Assembly: GCF_016107305.1 (NCBI RefSeq)
Contig: NZ_RCVR01000006.1
Coordinates: 124,001 to 188,000, forward strand
Length of the DNA: 64,000 bases
From: Roseomonas sp. KE2513
GTDB lineage: Bacteria > Pseudomonadota > Alphaproteobacteria > Acetobacterales > Acetobacteraceae
Direction of reading: 5' to 3'
Under the pieces are notes generated by a model. It did no database searches, was not told the DNA's origin, and saw nothing but the letters and a program-made list of their open reading frames with translations. This document shows positions 24,266-32,525 of this stretch, one piece after another. The position numbers were made by a program, and so were the translations under genes. Numbering within the stretch: the first letter of the stretch is position 1; every line of letters starts with the position of its first letter.

Positions 24266-25405
24266 GTGGACTTCGACCTGACGGAGGAGCAGCGGCTCCT
24301 CAAGGAAAGCATCGACCGCTTCGCGGCGGACAACGCGCGCGAACCCGCGCAGCACGGGGGCGCGGGTGATGGCGCTGCGCTCTGGAACGGGCTCGCGGAA
24401 CTCGGCGTCCTCGCGCTGCCCTTCGCGGAGGAGGATGGAGGCATCGGCGGCGGCCCCGTCGAGACGATGATCGTCATGGAGGCGATCGGGCGTGCCCTCA
24501 TCACCGCGCCCTATCTCTCCACGGTCGTGCTCGGCGGCGGCTTCCTGCGCCTCGGCGGCACGGAGGCGCAGCGCGCGGAGTTCATCCCGCAGATCGCCGA
24601 CGGCTCCCTGAAGGTGGGTTTCGCGCAGCTCGAGCGGCAGTCGCGCTACGACCTCTACGACGTCGCCACCACCGCGCGCCGCGACGGCGGCGATTTCGTC
24701 CTCGACGGCCGCAAGGGTGTGGTGCTGGGCGGCGACGACGCTGGCCTGCTGGTCGTCACCGCCCGCACCGCCGGCGGGCGCCGCGACCAAGACGGCATCA
24801 CGCTCTTCCTGGTGGACGCGAACGCGTCGGGCGTCTCCCGCCACGGCATGCCCGCGCAGGACGGCACCCGCGTGGCGGAGATCGCCCTCGACGGCGTGCG
24901 CGTGCCGGCCGATCGCGTGCTGGGCGAGGTCGATGCCGGCCTGCCACTGGCCGGCCGCGTGGTGGACGTGGCGCTTGCCGCCCTCTGCGCCGACAGCCTC
25001 GGCGCGATGGAGGAGCTGCACCGCATCACCGTGGACTACCTCAAGCAGCGCCAGCAGTTCGGCGTCACGATCGGGTCGTTCCAGGCCCTCCAGCACCGTG
25101 CGGCGGACATGCTGGTCGCGGTGGAACAGGCGCGCTCCATGGCGCTCTACGCCGCGATGATGGCGGAGGAGCCCGACGTCCGCGAGCGCCGCCCGGCGAT
25201 CGCCGCGGCCAAGGCGCAGGTCAACCGCTCCTCCCGCCTCGTCGGGCAGGAGGCGGTGCAGCTGCACGGTGGCATCGCGATGACCTGGGAGTACAGGGCC
25301 GGCCACCTCTTCAAGCGCCTGACCTCCAACGAGCTGCTCTTCGGTGACACCGACCACCACCTGCGCGAGGTTGCGGAGGCCGGCGGGCTGGTGGAAGAGA
25401 TCTGA
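24266..25405 (+). CDS. pimD: Acyl-CoA dehydrogenase, pimeloyl-CoA dehydrogenase small-subunit type
   Basis: A 379-residue acyl-CoA dehydrogenase homologue. MDFDLTEEQRLLKESIDRF is the opening helix, LKQRQQFGVTIGSFQALQHR the conserved middle of the C-terminal helical domain, and QLHGGIAMTWEYRAGHLFKR the late motif. GTG start after GAGAGGA, 13 nt downstream of the large subunit. It resembles PimD-like small subunits, which pair with the large subunit to form the active dehydrogenase. Assignment to pimelate specifically is inference from gene order; other diacids or fatty acids are possible. Confidence 0.83.
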   Translation: MDFDLTEEQRLLKESIDRFAADNAREPAQHGGAGDGAALWNGLAELGVLALPFAEEDGGIGGGPVETMIVMEAIGRALITAPYLSTVVLGGGFLRLGGTEAQRAEFIPQIADGSLKVGFAQLERQSRYDLYDVATTARRDGGDFVLDGRKGVVLGGDDAGLLVVTARTAGGRRDQDGITLFLVDANASGVSRHGMPAQDGTRVAEIALDGVRVPADRVLGEVDAGLPLAGRVVDVALAALCADSLGAMEELHRITVDYLKQRQQFGVTIGSFQALQHRAADMLVAVEQARSMALYAAMMAEEPDVRERRPAIAAAKAQVNRSSRLVGQEAVQLHGGIAMTWEYRAGHLFKRLTSNELLFGDTDHHLREVAEAGGLVEEI

Positions 25406-25462
25406 CGGAACGCTGCTGCGCACCGGGAAGGGCCGAAGGGCCTGCCGAGGAGGAAACTATCC

Positions 25463-26440
25463 ATGACCGCTGACATCATCGGCCGCCGCGGCGCGCTCGC
25501 ACTCGGCACCGGCCTTGCCCTTGCCCGCCCGGCGCTGGCTCAGTCCCGCTTCCCCGACCGGCCGATCCGCCTGATCGTGCCCTGGGGGCCGGGCGGCTCC
25601 ACAGACATCCTCATGCGCGCCCTGGCCGACGCCACCTCCCGCCGCCTCGGCCAGCCGGTGGTGGTGGAAAACCGCGCCGGCGCGGGCGGCATCCTCGGCG
25701 CGCAGCTTCTCGCGGGCGGTGCGCGGCCGGACGGCTACACGCTGTCGCAGATCCCCATCTCGGTCTTCCGCTACCCGCAGATGGTTCCGCGCCCGCCTTT
25801 CGATCCGATGAAGGACTTCACCTACATCGCCCAGATCACCGGCTACCTCTTCGGCGTGGTGGTGAAGGCCGATGCGCCCTGGCAAACCTTCCGCGAGCTG
25901 CTGGACTACGCGAAGGCAAATCCGGGCAAGATCAGCTACGGAACGCCTGGCGCCGGCACCTCGCTCCACATCACCATGGAGCAGATCGCGGCCAAACAGG
26001 GGATCGAATGGGTCCAGGTGCCCTACCGCGGTGCGGCGGAGAACCTGCAATCCACCCTCTCCGGTAATACCCAGGTCTCCGCGGAAACGAGCGGCTGGTC
26101 CGAACTCGTCGCCGCCGGGCAACTCCGCCTGCTCTGCACCTGGGGGCCGGAGCGCGCCAAGCGCTTCCCCGATGCGCCGACGCTGAAGGAACTCGGCCTC
26201 GATATCGTCTCCACCTCGCCCTACGGCATCGGCGGCCCCGCGGGGATGGACCCCGCGGTGGTGCGCGTGCTCGAAGAGGCCTTCCGGGAGGCTGCCCAGG
26301 ACCCCGCCCATACCGCGGTGCTGGACCGCTACGACATGTCCCCCGCCTTCCTCGGCAGTGCGGACTACACCGTGGCCGCGCGGGCGCAATACGAGGAGGA
26401 CGGGGCGATGATCCGGCGCCTGGGGCTCAAGGCGGGGTAA
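25463..26440 (+). CDS. Bug-type tripartite tricarboxylate transporter substrate-binding protein
   Basis: A 325-residue periplasmic binding protein. A twin-arginine-like signal peptide (IIGRRGALALGTGLALARPA) ends at AQSRFPDRPIRLIVPWGPGG, the Bug family start. YGTPGAGTSLHITMEQIA is the ligand-binding beta-loop region. Ribosome site GAGGAGG before the ATG. It follows the acyl-CoA dehydrogenases by 57 nt in the same direction, so it probably captures the carboxylate that the operon degrades. No TctAB genes are nearby. A palindromic repeat element begins 17 nt after its stop. Confidence 0.92.
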   Translation: MTADIIGRRGALALGTGLALARPALAQSRFPDRPIRLIVPWGPGGSTDILMRALADATSRRLGQPVVVENRAGAGGILGAQLLAGGARPDGYTLSQIPISVFRYPQMVPRPPFDPMKDFTYIAQITGYLFGVVVKADAPWQTFRELLDYAKANPGKISYGTPGAGTSLHITMEQIAAKQGIEWVQVPYRGAAENLQSTLSGNTQVSAETSGWSELVAAGQLRLLCTWGPERAKRFPDAPTLKELGLDIVSTSPYGIGGPAGMDPAVVRVLEEAFREAAQDPAHTAVLDRYDMSPAFLGSADYTVAARAQYEEDGAMIRRLGLKAG

Positions 26441-26457
26441 GCCGGTTTTGTGTGACG

Positions 26458-26711
26458 CCGGGGAGAGGAAGAAGGAATTCTTCCTCTCCCCGGACCCCTC
26501 ACCATCATCTTTTTTTGAGTCCGAATCACTGAGCGGTCGGTGCGCCTCGGATCACTGACCCGAGGCGACTGCACGAGCAGGAAGGGCGTCAGGAGAGAAC
26601 CGGTCCCAGTCATCGAAGCCGCGAAGCCAGATGGGGATCCAAGGGCCTCAGGCCCTTGGCGGGGTCCGAGGCACTGCCTCGGACGTCCGGAGAGGGCAGC
26701 GCCCTCTCCGG
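26458..26711 (+). repeat. Composite palindromic repeat element, copy 1; fills the gene-free stretch 26441-26743
   Basis: Parts in order. A 14-bp perfect hairpin (26458-26471 with 26480-26493) has an 8-nt loop around GAATT, then GGACCCCTCACCATCATC and a 7-T run. A linker segment spans 26561-26584. A 47-nt block (26618-26664) contains a 9-bp hairpin CCAAGGGCC/GGCCCTTGG. An 8-bp hairpin lies at 26665-26683 and an 11-bp hairpin at 26687-26711. A second copy lies at 45568-45797 in opposite orientation. The first hairpin follows the binding-protein gene closely and could help end transcription. Confidence 0.75.
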
Positions 26712-26743
26712 CGCCGCAGGGCAACGACAGAAGAAGAGGGCTC

Positions 26744-28333
26744 TCAGCCGCCCCGCGCCTGCGCCAGCACCTTCTCCGCCTCCGCGGACTCACCCGCCCA
26801 GGCCACGAACTGGTCCGGCCGCACCAGCACGTTCTCGGCGGCGTAGTTGCGCCGAGCTTCCTCGCTGAGGGCGATCACCGCGAGCGGCATGCCCAGCCTG
26901 TTCGCGGCCTCACGGAATTCAGCGGCCACCCCGCTCTCCGGCGCGGCGGAGAGCAGTGAGAAGCCCTGTTCAAGCTCCTCGTAGACGTTGCGGCCGCTGG
27001 CCATGATCTGCGGTGCTAGGTGATGGCCGGCGCGTGCGGTCAGGCTGTGGGTGCCGACCGCGCTCGGACCGCGCGGCTCGCCCGGCGGCGCCTGCACGAT
27101 GGGTGATCCCTCATAGTTCGGTTCAAAGGACGCCACTTCGGCGGCCGCACCGGACGTGCGCGCGGCCCAGCCGGCCTCGAAGCCTGCCCGGTCGCGCGCC
27201 GGGTCGTGCGCGGCGAGGAAGTCGCGGTCCACGTGGATCGAGCGCTCGATGAAGTCGCCGGCGGTGGAGGCGAAGACCGGCCGCCGCTCGGCGTCGTAGG
27301 AATCGAGCAGTCCTTGCCCGCCCCAGCCGTCGAAGCACGCGGCGAGCTTCCAGCCGAGGTTCACCGCGTCCTCCAGCCCCGTGTTGATGCCGTAGCCGCC
27401 ATAGGGCGGATGGCTGTGCGCGGCATCGCCTGCGACGAAGAGGCGGCCCTTGCGGTAACTGTCCGCGATGGCGAAGCGCAGGTCCCAGAAGCCGATATGC
27501 TCGAACTCGGCGTCGAACGGCGCGCCGGCGGCCCGGTGCAGCATCGCCGTGAAATCGGTGTTGTCCTTCGTCGTGTCCGCCGGCACGGGCGCGTGGAAGA
27601 ACCAGGTGGTGCCGAGGTCCACGCGTCCGAAGAACTGCCAGTATCCCTCAAGGTCGGGGTGCAGCACGTTGTAGAAAGACTTGCCGGGATAGCGCTTCAG
27701 CAACTCGTGCAGCCCCTCGGAGCGGAAGACGAGCAGCACCATGAGGCGATCGTGGTCCGAGCGCGTCTGGGTGATGCCCGCTGCCTCGCGCACGGTGGAC
27801 TTGCTGCCGTCGCAGCCCACGGCATAGGCGGCGCGGAGGGTCCGGCGGCCCGTGCCCTTCCGCTCGGCAACGGTGACGGTCACGCCGTCGGCGTCCTGCT
27901 CCACCCTCTCCGCGGTCCAGCCATAGAGGGTCGTGATCTCCGGCAGGGTTGCGGCCCGCGCCCGCAGCACCGCTTCGGTCGCGTATTGCGGCAAGCGCTC
28001 GTTGCCCGTGAAGTAGAACTGCCGCACCAGTTCGCGTTGCAGCCAGTCGTGCTGGTACTCGCCCAGCAGCGTGCCGTAAGCGGTCAGCCCGCCCATCCCG
28101 TACTCAGGCGGGATGGTCCGCGCGGCGCGCAGCGCGGCTTCGGCGCCCCAAAAATGGAAGTGCTCCATGGTCCGCTGGGTCAGGTTCTGACCCTTGGGAA
28201 TCGGCTGAGGGGAGGGGTAGCGCTCCACCAGGATGGACCGCACGCCGCGCAGCGCCAGCTCGATCGCGAGCCCCGTTCCCACCGGTCCGCCGCCGACGAT
28301 GATGACCTGCGTACTGTCCTGGTTTTCTGGCAT
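26744..28333 (-). CDS. FAD-dependent monooxygenase (aromatic hydroxylase family)
   Basis: A 529-residue class A flavoprotein hydroxylase. IIVGGGPVGTGLAIELALRG near residues 11-30 is the FAD dinucleotide motif, YAVGCDGSKSTVREAAG the DG motif, and FVAGDAAHSHPPYGGYGIN the second FAD-binding motif. The C-terminal part (GHHLAPQIMASGR onward) resembles the thioredoxin-like tail of phenol-hydroxylase/MhpA relatives. It inserts one oxygen atom using NAD(P)H. The ATG at 28333 is chosen because the FAD motif normally begins about 10 residues in. Divergent from a MarR regulator with a palindrome between them, so it is probably induced by an aromatic compound. Substrate unknown. Confidence 0.9.
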   Translation of the reverse strand: MPENQDSTQVIIVGGGPVGTGLAIELALRGVRSILVERYPSPQPIPKGQNLTQRTMEHFHFWGAEAALRAARTIPPEYGMGGLTAYGTLLGEYQHDWLQRELVRQFYFTGNERLPQYATEAVLRARAATLPEITTLYGWTAERVEQDADGVTVTVAERKGTGRRTLRAAYAVGCDGSKSTVREAAGITQTRSDHDRLMVLLVFRSEGLHELLKRYPGKSFYNVLHPDLEGYWQFFGRVDLGTTWFFHAPVPADTTKDNTDFTAMLHRAAGAPFDAEFEHIGFWDLRFAIADSYRKGRLFVAGDAAHSHPPYGGYGINTGLEDAVNLGWKLAACFDGWGGQGLLDSYDAERRPVFASTAGDFIERSIHVDRDFLAAHDPARDRAGFEAGWAARTSGAAAEVASFEPNYEGSPIVQAPPGEPRGPSAVGTHSLTARAGHHLAPQIMASGRNVYEELEQGFSLLSAAPESGVAAEFREAANRLGMPLAVIALSEEARRNYAAENVLVRPDQFVAWAGESAEAEKVLAQARGG

Positions 28334-28398
28334 CGAGGCGTTTCCGGTTCTTCCTTGAGCAGGCCCAAGATTTCCATCCCGCTCGCCGTCAGTCAAGA

Positions 28399-28416
28399 TC
28401 GTCAGACGACTGACGA
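28399..28416. promoter_or_regulatory. Candidate MarR operator, 18-bp palindrome
   Basis: TCGTCAG-ACGA-CTGACGA, perfect 7-nt arms around 4 nt, in the spacer between the monooxygenase and the MarR gene. A further CGTCAG half-site lies just upstream (28387-28392). Size and position fit a MarR dimer site; binding is inferred. Confidence 0.6.
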
Positions 28417-28497
28417 AATTTGTAAGGACCCCCTGGCGCTCGCCCCTGATTCCTGCGAACCCCTTCCCATGCCCGACCACGCCCTGGAAGCGCGGCC

Positions 28498-29022
28498 GTG
28501 AACGGCCAGGCCCGCAAGCCCCGCCCGGCCCCTGCCCAGGGTTCCGCGGCCGAGGCGAGCTTCCTCGCGGCGATCTATGCGCGCCCCGGCTTCAAGCTGC
28601 GCCGCGCACACCAGATCGCCCTCTCGGTCTTCGCCGAGGAGTGCCGCAGCTTCGAGGTCACCTCCACCCAGTACGGCATCCTCGTCGCCGTCAGCGAGTG
28701 GCCTGGACTCGACCAAGTCGGTGTCGCCCAGGCTCTGGGGCTGGACCGCTCCACCACGGGCATGGTGGTCGGGCTGCTGGAGGCGCGTGGCCTGCTCCGC
28801 CGCGACCGCCACGCGACCGACGGCCGCCGCCGCGTGCTCTCCCTCACCGAGGAGGGAGCGCGCCTTCTTGAGGCCCTGGCACCGGCGGCCGAGCGCGCCC
28901 GGGATCGCCTGCTCGCCCCTCTCTCCCCCGAGGAGGCGCAAACCCTCACCGCCCTGCTCGACCGCCTGATGGACCATCACGATGCCCTCGTCCGCGTTCC
29001 GCTCATGCGCCCGGAGCGCTGA
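28498..29022 (+). CDS. MarR family transcriptional regulator
   Basis: A 174-residue MarR protein. Dimerisation helices flank a winged helix with VGVAQALGLDRSTTGMVVGLLEARGLL (recognition helix) and the wing DRHATDGRRRVLSLTEEG. The start is GTG at 28498; about 25 disordered Pro/Ala-rich residues precede the domain. Divergent from the flavin monooxygenase, which it presumably represses until an aromatic ligand binds. Pirin lies downstream in the same direction after a 162-nt spacer. Confidence 0.92.
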   Translation: MNGQARKPRPAPAQGSAAEASFLAAIYARPGFKLRRAHQIALSVFAEECRSFEVTSTQYGILVAVSEWPGLDQVGVAQALGLDRSTTGMVVGLLEARGLLRRDRHATDGRRRVLSLTEEGARLLEALAPAAERARDRLLAPLSPEEAQTLTALLDRLMDHHDALVRVPLMRPER

Positions 29023-29132
29023 GGCGCCGCGCCCACGCGCCCGTGATGCGGGCGCGCGCCCGCCTGCGTGACGCGGGCGCCCGGCTCGCGCATCCTGCGG
29101 CCCGGCCGAACCGCGCCCCGTGAACACAAGGG

Positions 29133-29164
29133 CAGCAGGCTGCGGGGTATCCCGCTGCCTGCTG
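29133..29164 (+). promoter_or_regulatory. Hairpin upstream of the pirin gene
   Basis: Arms 29133-29146 and 29151-29164 pair over 14 bp with one mismatch around a GTAT loop, ending 20 nt before the pirin ATG. It has no following T-run. It could be a terminator for the MarR transcript or a leader structure; nothing decides between them. Confidence 0.35.
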
Positions 29165-29184
29165 AGCCCGCCAGGAGAAACGCG

Positions 29185-30159
29185 ATGAGCGTCGAGAGCG
29201 ACCCCGCGGGCGTCATGCCCGAATGCCCGGACGGCGCCCCGGTCTGCCAGGTGATCCTGCCTCGCACGCACGACATCGGCGGCTTCGAGGTGCGCCGCGC
29301 GCTCCCCGCCAAGGGGCGCCAGATGGTCGGCCCCTTCATCTTCTTCGACCAGATGGGACCGGGCGAGTTCCTGACCGGCAAGGGCCTGGACGTGCGCCCG
29401 CACCCGCATATCGGCCTCTCCACGGTCACCTACCTCTTCGAGGGTGAGATCCAGCACCGCGACACCCTGGGCTCCGACCTCTCCATCCGCCCGGGCGACG
29501 TGAACTGGATGACCGCTGGCCGCGGCATCGCCCATTCGGAGCGCACCGGCCAGGCGCTCCGCGACCATGCCAACCCGCTCTACGGCATCCAGTCCTGGGT
29601 CGCGCTTCCCCGCGCGCAGGAGGAGGCGGCGCCCGCCTTCGTCCACCACCCTGCCCATACGCTGCCGATCATCGATGACGGAGGCGCGCGGCTCCGCCTC
29701 ATCGCCGGCCATGGCTGGGGCTCACGATCCCCGGTCGAGACGCCCTCGGACCTCTTCTACGCCGACGCCGTCCTCTCCCCCGGCGCCACCCTTCCCCTAC
29801 CCGACCACGAGGAGCGCGGCGCCTATGTCGTGGAAGGCGAGGTAAGCGTAGGAGAGGACCGCTTCGAGGCCGGCCGCATGCTCGTCTTCCGCGCCGGCGA
29901 CGCCCTGGCGCTCCGCGCCGGACCTCGTGGTGTCCGCCTGCTGATGCTCGGTGGCGCCGCCATGGACGGGCCGCGCCACCTCTTCTGGAACTTCGTCTCC
30001 TCCTCGCGCGAGCGGATCGAGCAGGCCAAGGCGGACTGGAAGGCCGGCCGCTTCGGCACTGTTCCAGGGGACGACAAGGAGTTCATCCCCCTGCCGGAGG
30101 AGCGCGTGTCGGTGCGCGCTTCGGTCCAGGCGCCCTCCGCCGGGTCGCCGACGAGCTGA
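29185..30159 (+). CDS. Pirin family protein
   Basis: A 324-residue bicupin. The N-terminal metal-binding cupin has FIFFDQMGPGEF, RPHPHIGLSTVTYLFEGEIQHRD (cut here to its core HPHIGLST) and WMTAGRGIAHSER, giving the expected His/His/His/Glu iron ligands. The C-terminal pirin domain has FVSSSRERIEQAKADW and ends GDDKEFIPLP. The ATG at 29185 follows AGGAGA. Bacterial pirins can have quercetinase-like dioxygenase activity or act as redox-dependent partners; neither can be assigned. It may share regulation with the monooxygenase/MarR pair. Confidence 0.94.
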   Translation: MSVESDPAGVMPECPDGAPVCQVILPRTHDIGGFEVRRALPAKGRQMVGPFIFFDQMGPGEFLTGKGLDVRPHPHIGLSTVTYLFEGEIQHRDTLGSDLSIRPGDVNWMTAGRGIAHSERTGQALRDHANPLYGIQSWVALPRAQEEAAPAFVHHPAHTLPIIDDGGARLRLIAGHGWGSRSPVETPSDLFYADAVLSPGATLPLPDHEERGAYVVEGEVSVGEDRFEAGRMLVFRAGDALALRAGPRGVRLLMLGGAAMDGPRHLFWNFVSSSRERIEQAKADWKAGRFGTVPGDDKEFIPLPEERVSVRASVQAPSAGSPTS

Positions 30160-30241
30160 AGGGGCGCCGCGAGGTAACAACTGGGAGCTCCCCCGGGGGC
30201 CGCCCCCTTGCAAGCAGCCCTGTCCCCGGCAAGGAAGCCGC

Positions 30242-30730
30242 ATGACCATCGCTTGGCTCGACGGCACCTACCTGACGCTGCAGCGGGACCGCTGGCGCTG
30301 CGCGATCGGCCGCGGCGGCATCCGCGCCGACAAGAGCGAGGGCGACGGCGCCACGCCGCGGGCCCTCCTGCCGCTGCGCCGCGTGCTCTACCGGGCCGAC
30401 CGCCTCCCGCCCCCCCGCTGCGCCGTGCCGGTGGAGCCGATCTCGCCCAGCGATGGCTGGTGCGACGACCCCGCCGATGCCGCCTATAACCGCCCCGTCA
30501 CCCTTCCCTTCGCCGCCCGCCACGAGGAGCTTTGGCGGGCCGACGCCGTCTACGACATCATCGGCGTGCTCGGCTGGAACGATGCGCCGGTGGTGCGCGG
30601 GCGGGGCAGCGCGATCTTCCTCCACCCCGCCCGGCCCGACTACGCGCCGACGGAGGGCTGCATCGCCCTGGCCCTGCCCGACCTGCGCGCCGCGCTGGCG
30701 GCCGGGCTGACGGCCATCGAGGTCGCATGA
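30242..30730 (+). CDS. L,D-transpeptidase (YkuD) family protein without signal peptide
   Basis: A 162-residue YkuD-fold protein. IFLHPARPDYAPTEGCIAL near residues 126-143 carries the catalytic histidine (about 128) and cysteine (about 140) in the H...T-x-G-C arrangement; YDIIGVLGWND precedes it. No signal peptide or membrane segment is visible, unlike periplasmic peptidoglycan cross-linking enzymes, so its location or mode of export is open. An ATG is preceded by GGCAAGGAAGCC. Related small YkuD proteins of this type are common in alphaproteobacteria. Confidence 0.86.
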   Translation: MTIAWLDGTYLTLQRDRWRCAIGRGGIRADKSEGDGATPRALLPLRRVLYRADRLPPPRCAVPVEPISPSDGWCDDPADAAYNRPVTLPFAARHEELWRADAVYDIIGVLGWNDAPVVRGRGSAIFLHPARPDYAPTEGCIALALPDLRAALAAGLTAIEVA

Positions 30731-30796
30731 AGCACGCCGCGGGCGGGAACACGATTCCGTGATGCTTCCGGCCCCCAGCCGTTCTATCCTGTGGCG

Positions 30797-31480
30797 ATGC
30801 TGTCCCCGCGCCTCCTGCCCCTGCTGTTTCTCCTCGCGGCCTGCGAGACGTCGAACATGGCCGAGACCGGCCGCACGGTGGAGAACGCCCTTCGTGCCAG
30901 CGTTTTCCTGCCGCCCCGCCAGGACGGGCTGACGCCCATCCGCCGATCCCTGCCCGCGGGCAGCATCCAGGACGCGGACGAGGTGGAGGCGACGGAGGGC
31001 CCGACGCTGCTCGTCACCTATGGCAGCCAGCGGAAGGTGATGAGCCTCATCCAGGGCACGGGCGAGCAGCGCATGTGGCGCTCCGACGACGGCACGGTCA
31101 TCGCGACGGATGGCGCCCGCGTGGTGGCTACTGCCGGCACCCAGACCAGCCTCGCCGCCACCCGCTTCGACAGCCCGGACCCGCTGGACGACGTAACCAC
31201 CCTCGTAGACCGCCCCGCCGCAGCCCGTCGCGTGGTGGACCTCGTGCCGGCCAACCGCGACATCGACCGCATGCGCTTCGGTGTCCCGCTCGAGTGCCGG
31301 CTCCGCGCCGTACGGGTGGAGGAGGGGCTCTATGTCGAGGAGCGCTGCGGCGGCGGCGCCCGCTTCGTCAACCGCTACTGGGCCGATGCCGAAAGCGGTG
31401 CCGTCTGGCGCTCGGAGCAGTGGGTGGGCATGGACAACCGCCCGCTCCTGATCGAGGTCGTCAGTTCGCCTTCCAACTGA
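30797..31480 (+). CDS. Hypothetical lipoprotein
   Basis: A 227-residue protein starting MLSPRLLPLLFLLAAC, a short lipoprotein signal peptide with Cys16. A GTG six bases upstream could also serve. I recognise no family. The mature part is mostly beta-strand-like (DADEVEATEGPTLLVTYGSQ, PLECRLRAVRVEEGLYVEER) with a paired cysteine region near the end (LECRLR, EERCGGGARF) that could form a disulfide. Its end overlaps the end of the opposite-strand transferase gene by 20 nt. Outer-membrane or periplasmic anchoring is likely; function unknown. Confidence 0.72.
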   Translation: MLSPRLLPLLFLLAACETSNMAETGRTVENALRASVFLPPRQDGLTPIRRSLPAGSIQDADEVEATEGPTLLVTYGSQRKVMSLIQGTGEQRMWRSDDGTVIATDGARVVATAGTQTSLAATRFDSPDPLDDVTTLVDRPAAARRVVDLVPANRDIDRMRFGVPLECRLRAVRVEEGLYVEERCGGGARFVNRYWADAESGAVWRSEQWVGMDNRPLLIEVVSSPSN

Positions 31481-32525
31481 GCCCCGCCCGCCGCACGCGG
31501 CGCACGACATAGGCGAGCCAGAGGAGCTGCACGAGCAGCGGCGGGAGCACCACCAGTGGCTTCGCCCAAGGCGCGAGTTGCGGGAAGAGAAGGGCGAGTG
31601 CCGCCTGGAACAGCACGAAGGCGCCGTGCACCGCCGCCACCCAGCGCACCGGCATGCCGCTGCGCGCGGCCATTTGGTAGAGATGCGTCCGATGCGGCGT
31701 GCTCGGCCGCTCCCCCATGACGATCCGCCGCATCAGCGTGAAGCCCGTGTCGAACAGATGCGCGAAGAGCAGCAGCGGCACGATGAGGAAGGAGACCTGC
31801 GCCGTGTCGAAGCGCGCGCAGGCCACCGCCAGCACCGCCAGCACGAAGCCGAGGAACTGGCTGCCGACATCCCCCATGAAGATCCGCGCGGGATGCAGGT
31901 TGTAGGGTAGGTAGCCGATCAGCCCCGCCGTCAGGAACAGGGAGGCCGCGTAGACGAACCAGGCCTCCTGCTCCGCCCCGATGAGGCAGAGCGCGGCGCA
32001 CGCCACGAGCAGCGAGCCGGCGACGAGTCCGTCCATCCCGTCCATGAAGTTCACGGCATTCGTGCAGGCGACGATCCAGAAGAGGGTCAGCAGCGGCCCC
32101 CAGATCCCGAGCTCGACCACGCCGATCCAGGGTAGGGCGAGGCGCGTCACCACCAACCCGCTGGCCATGGCAACCATGGCCGCTCCCGCTTGCGCCACCA
32201 GCTTCACGACGAAGCGGAAGTCCCGGAGGTCGTCGGCCAGCGCGACGCCCGCGATGGCCACGGCGGCCAGGATGGTGCCAATGAATTCTGTCTCGGCGAT
32301 GCGGGCGAAGCGCGCGGTGCCGTAGAGCACCACCATGCCCGCCACGAAGGCCGCGACGATGCCGAGACCGCCGCCCTTGGGGGTGGGCACCGTATGCGCG
32401 GTGGCGGCGCGCCGGGCGGGATCGTCCAGCATGGGATGGGCGATCAGCAGCCGCACGACGCCGGCCGAGAGCAGCACGAGCAGCGCCGCGAAACCGAGAT
32501 GCGGCAGGAAGGCTTCCAACCGCAT
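31461..32525 (-). CDS. Polyprenyl-phosphate glycosyl-1-phosphate transferase (WecA/MraY family)
   Basis: A 354-residue polytopic membrane protein with about ten hydrophobic segments. Family motifs: VALADDLRDFRF (the DDxxD-like site), NAVNFMDGMDGLVAGSL (catalytic Asp region), FMGDVGSQFLGF, and the cytoplasmic loop ERPSTPHRTHLYQ with the conserved histidines. It transfers a sugar-1-phosphate from a UDP-sugar to undecaprenyl phosphate, starting an O-antigen, enterobacterial-common-antigen-like or exopolysaccharide chain. MraY proper is less likely because no mur genes are near. Last gene of a five-gene overlapping operon, one base after FkbM methyltransferase. Confidence 0.9.
   Translation of the reverse strand: MRLEAFLPHLGFAALLVLLSAGVVRLLIAHPMLDDPARRAATAHTVPTPKGGGLGIVAAFVAGMVVLYGTARFARIAETEFIGTILAAVAIAGVALADDLRDFRFVVKLVAQAGAAMVAMASGLVVTRLALPWIGVVELGIWGPLLTLFWIVACTNAVNFMDGMDGLVAGSLLVACAALCLIGAEQEAWFVYAASLFLTAGLIGYLPYNLHPARIFMGDVGSQFLGFVLAVLAVACARFDTAQVSFLIVPLLLFAHLFDTGFTLMRRIVMGERPSTPHRTHLYQMAARSGMPVRWVAAVHGAFVLFQAALALLFPQLAPWAKPLVVLPPLLVQLLWLAYVVRRVRRAGLSWKAN

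Noticed and set aside
26458-26516. Intrinsic (Rho-independent) terminator
   Set aside because: The 14-bp hairpin is strong, but the 7-T run starts 17 nt after the stem instead of directly after it, and the unit is repeated elsewhere. It is reported as a repeat that may have termination activity.
27206-28501. Open frame of about 430 codons on the plus strand
   Set aside because: It is antisense to the flavin monooxygenase and crosses the MarR operator; no family features.
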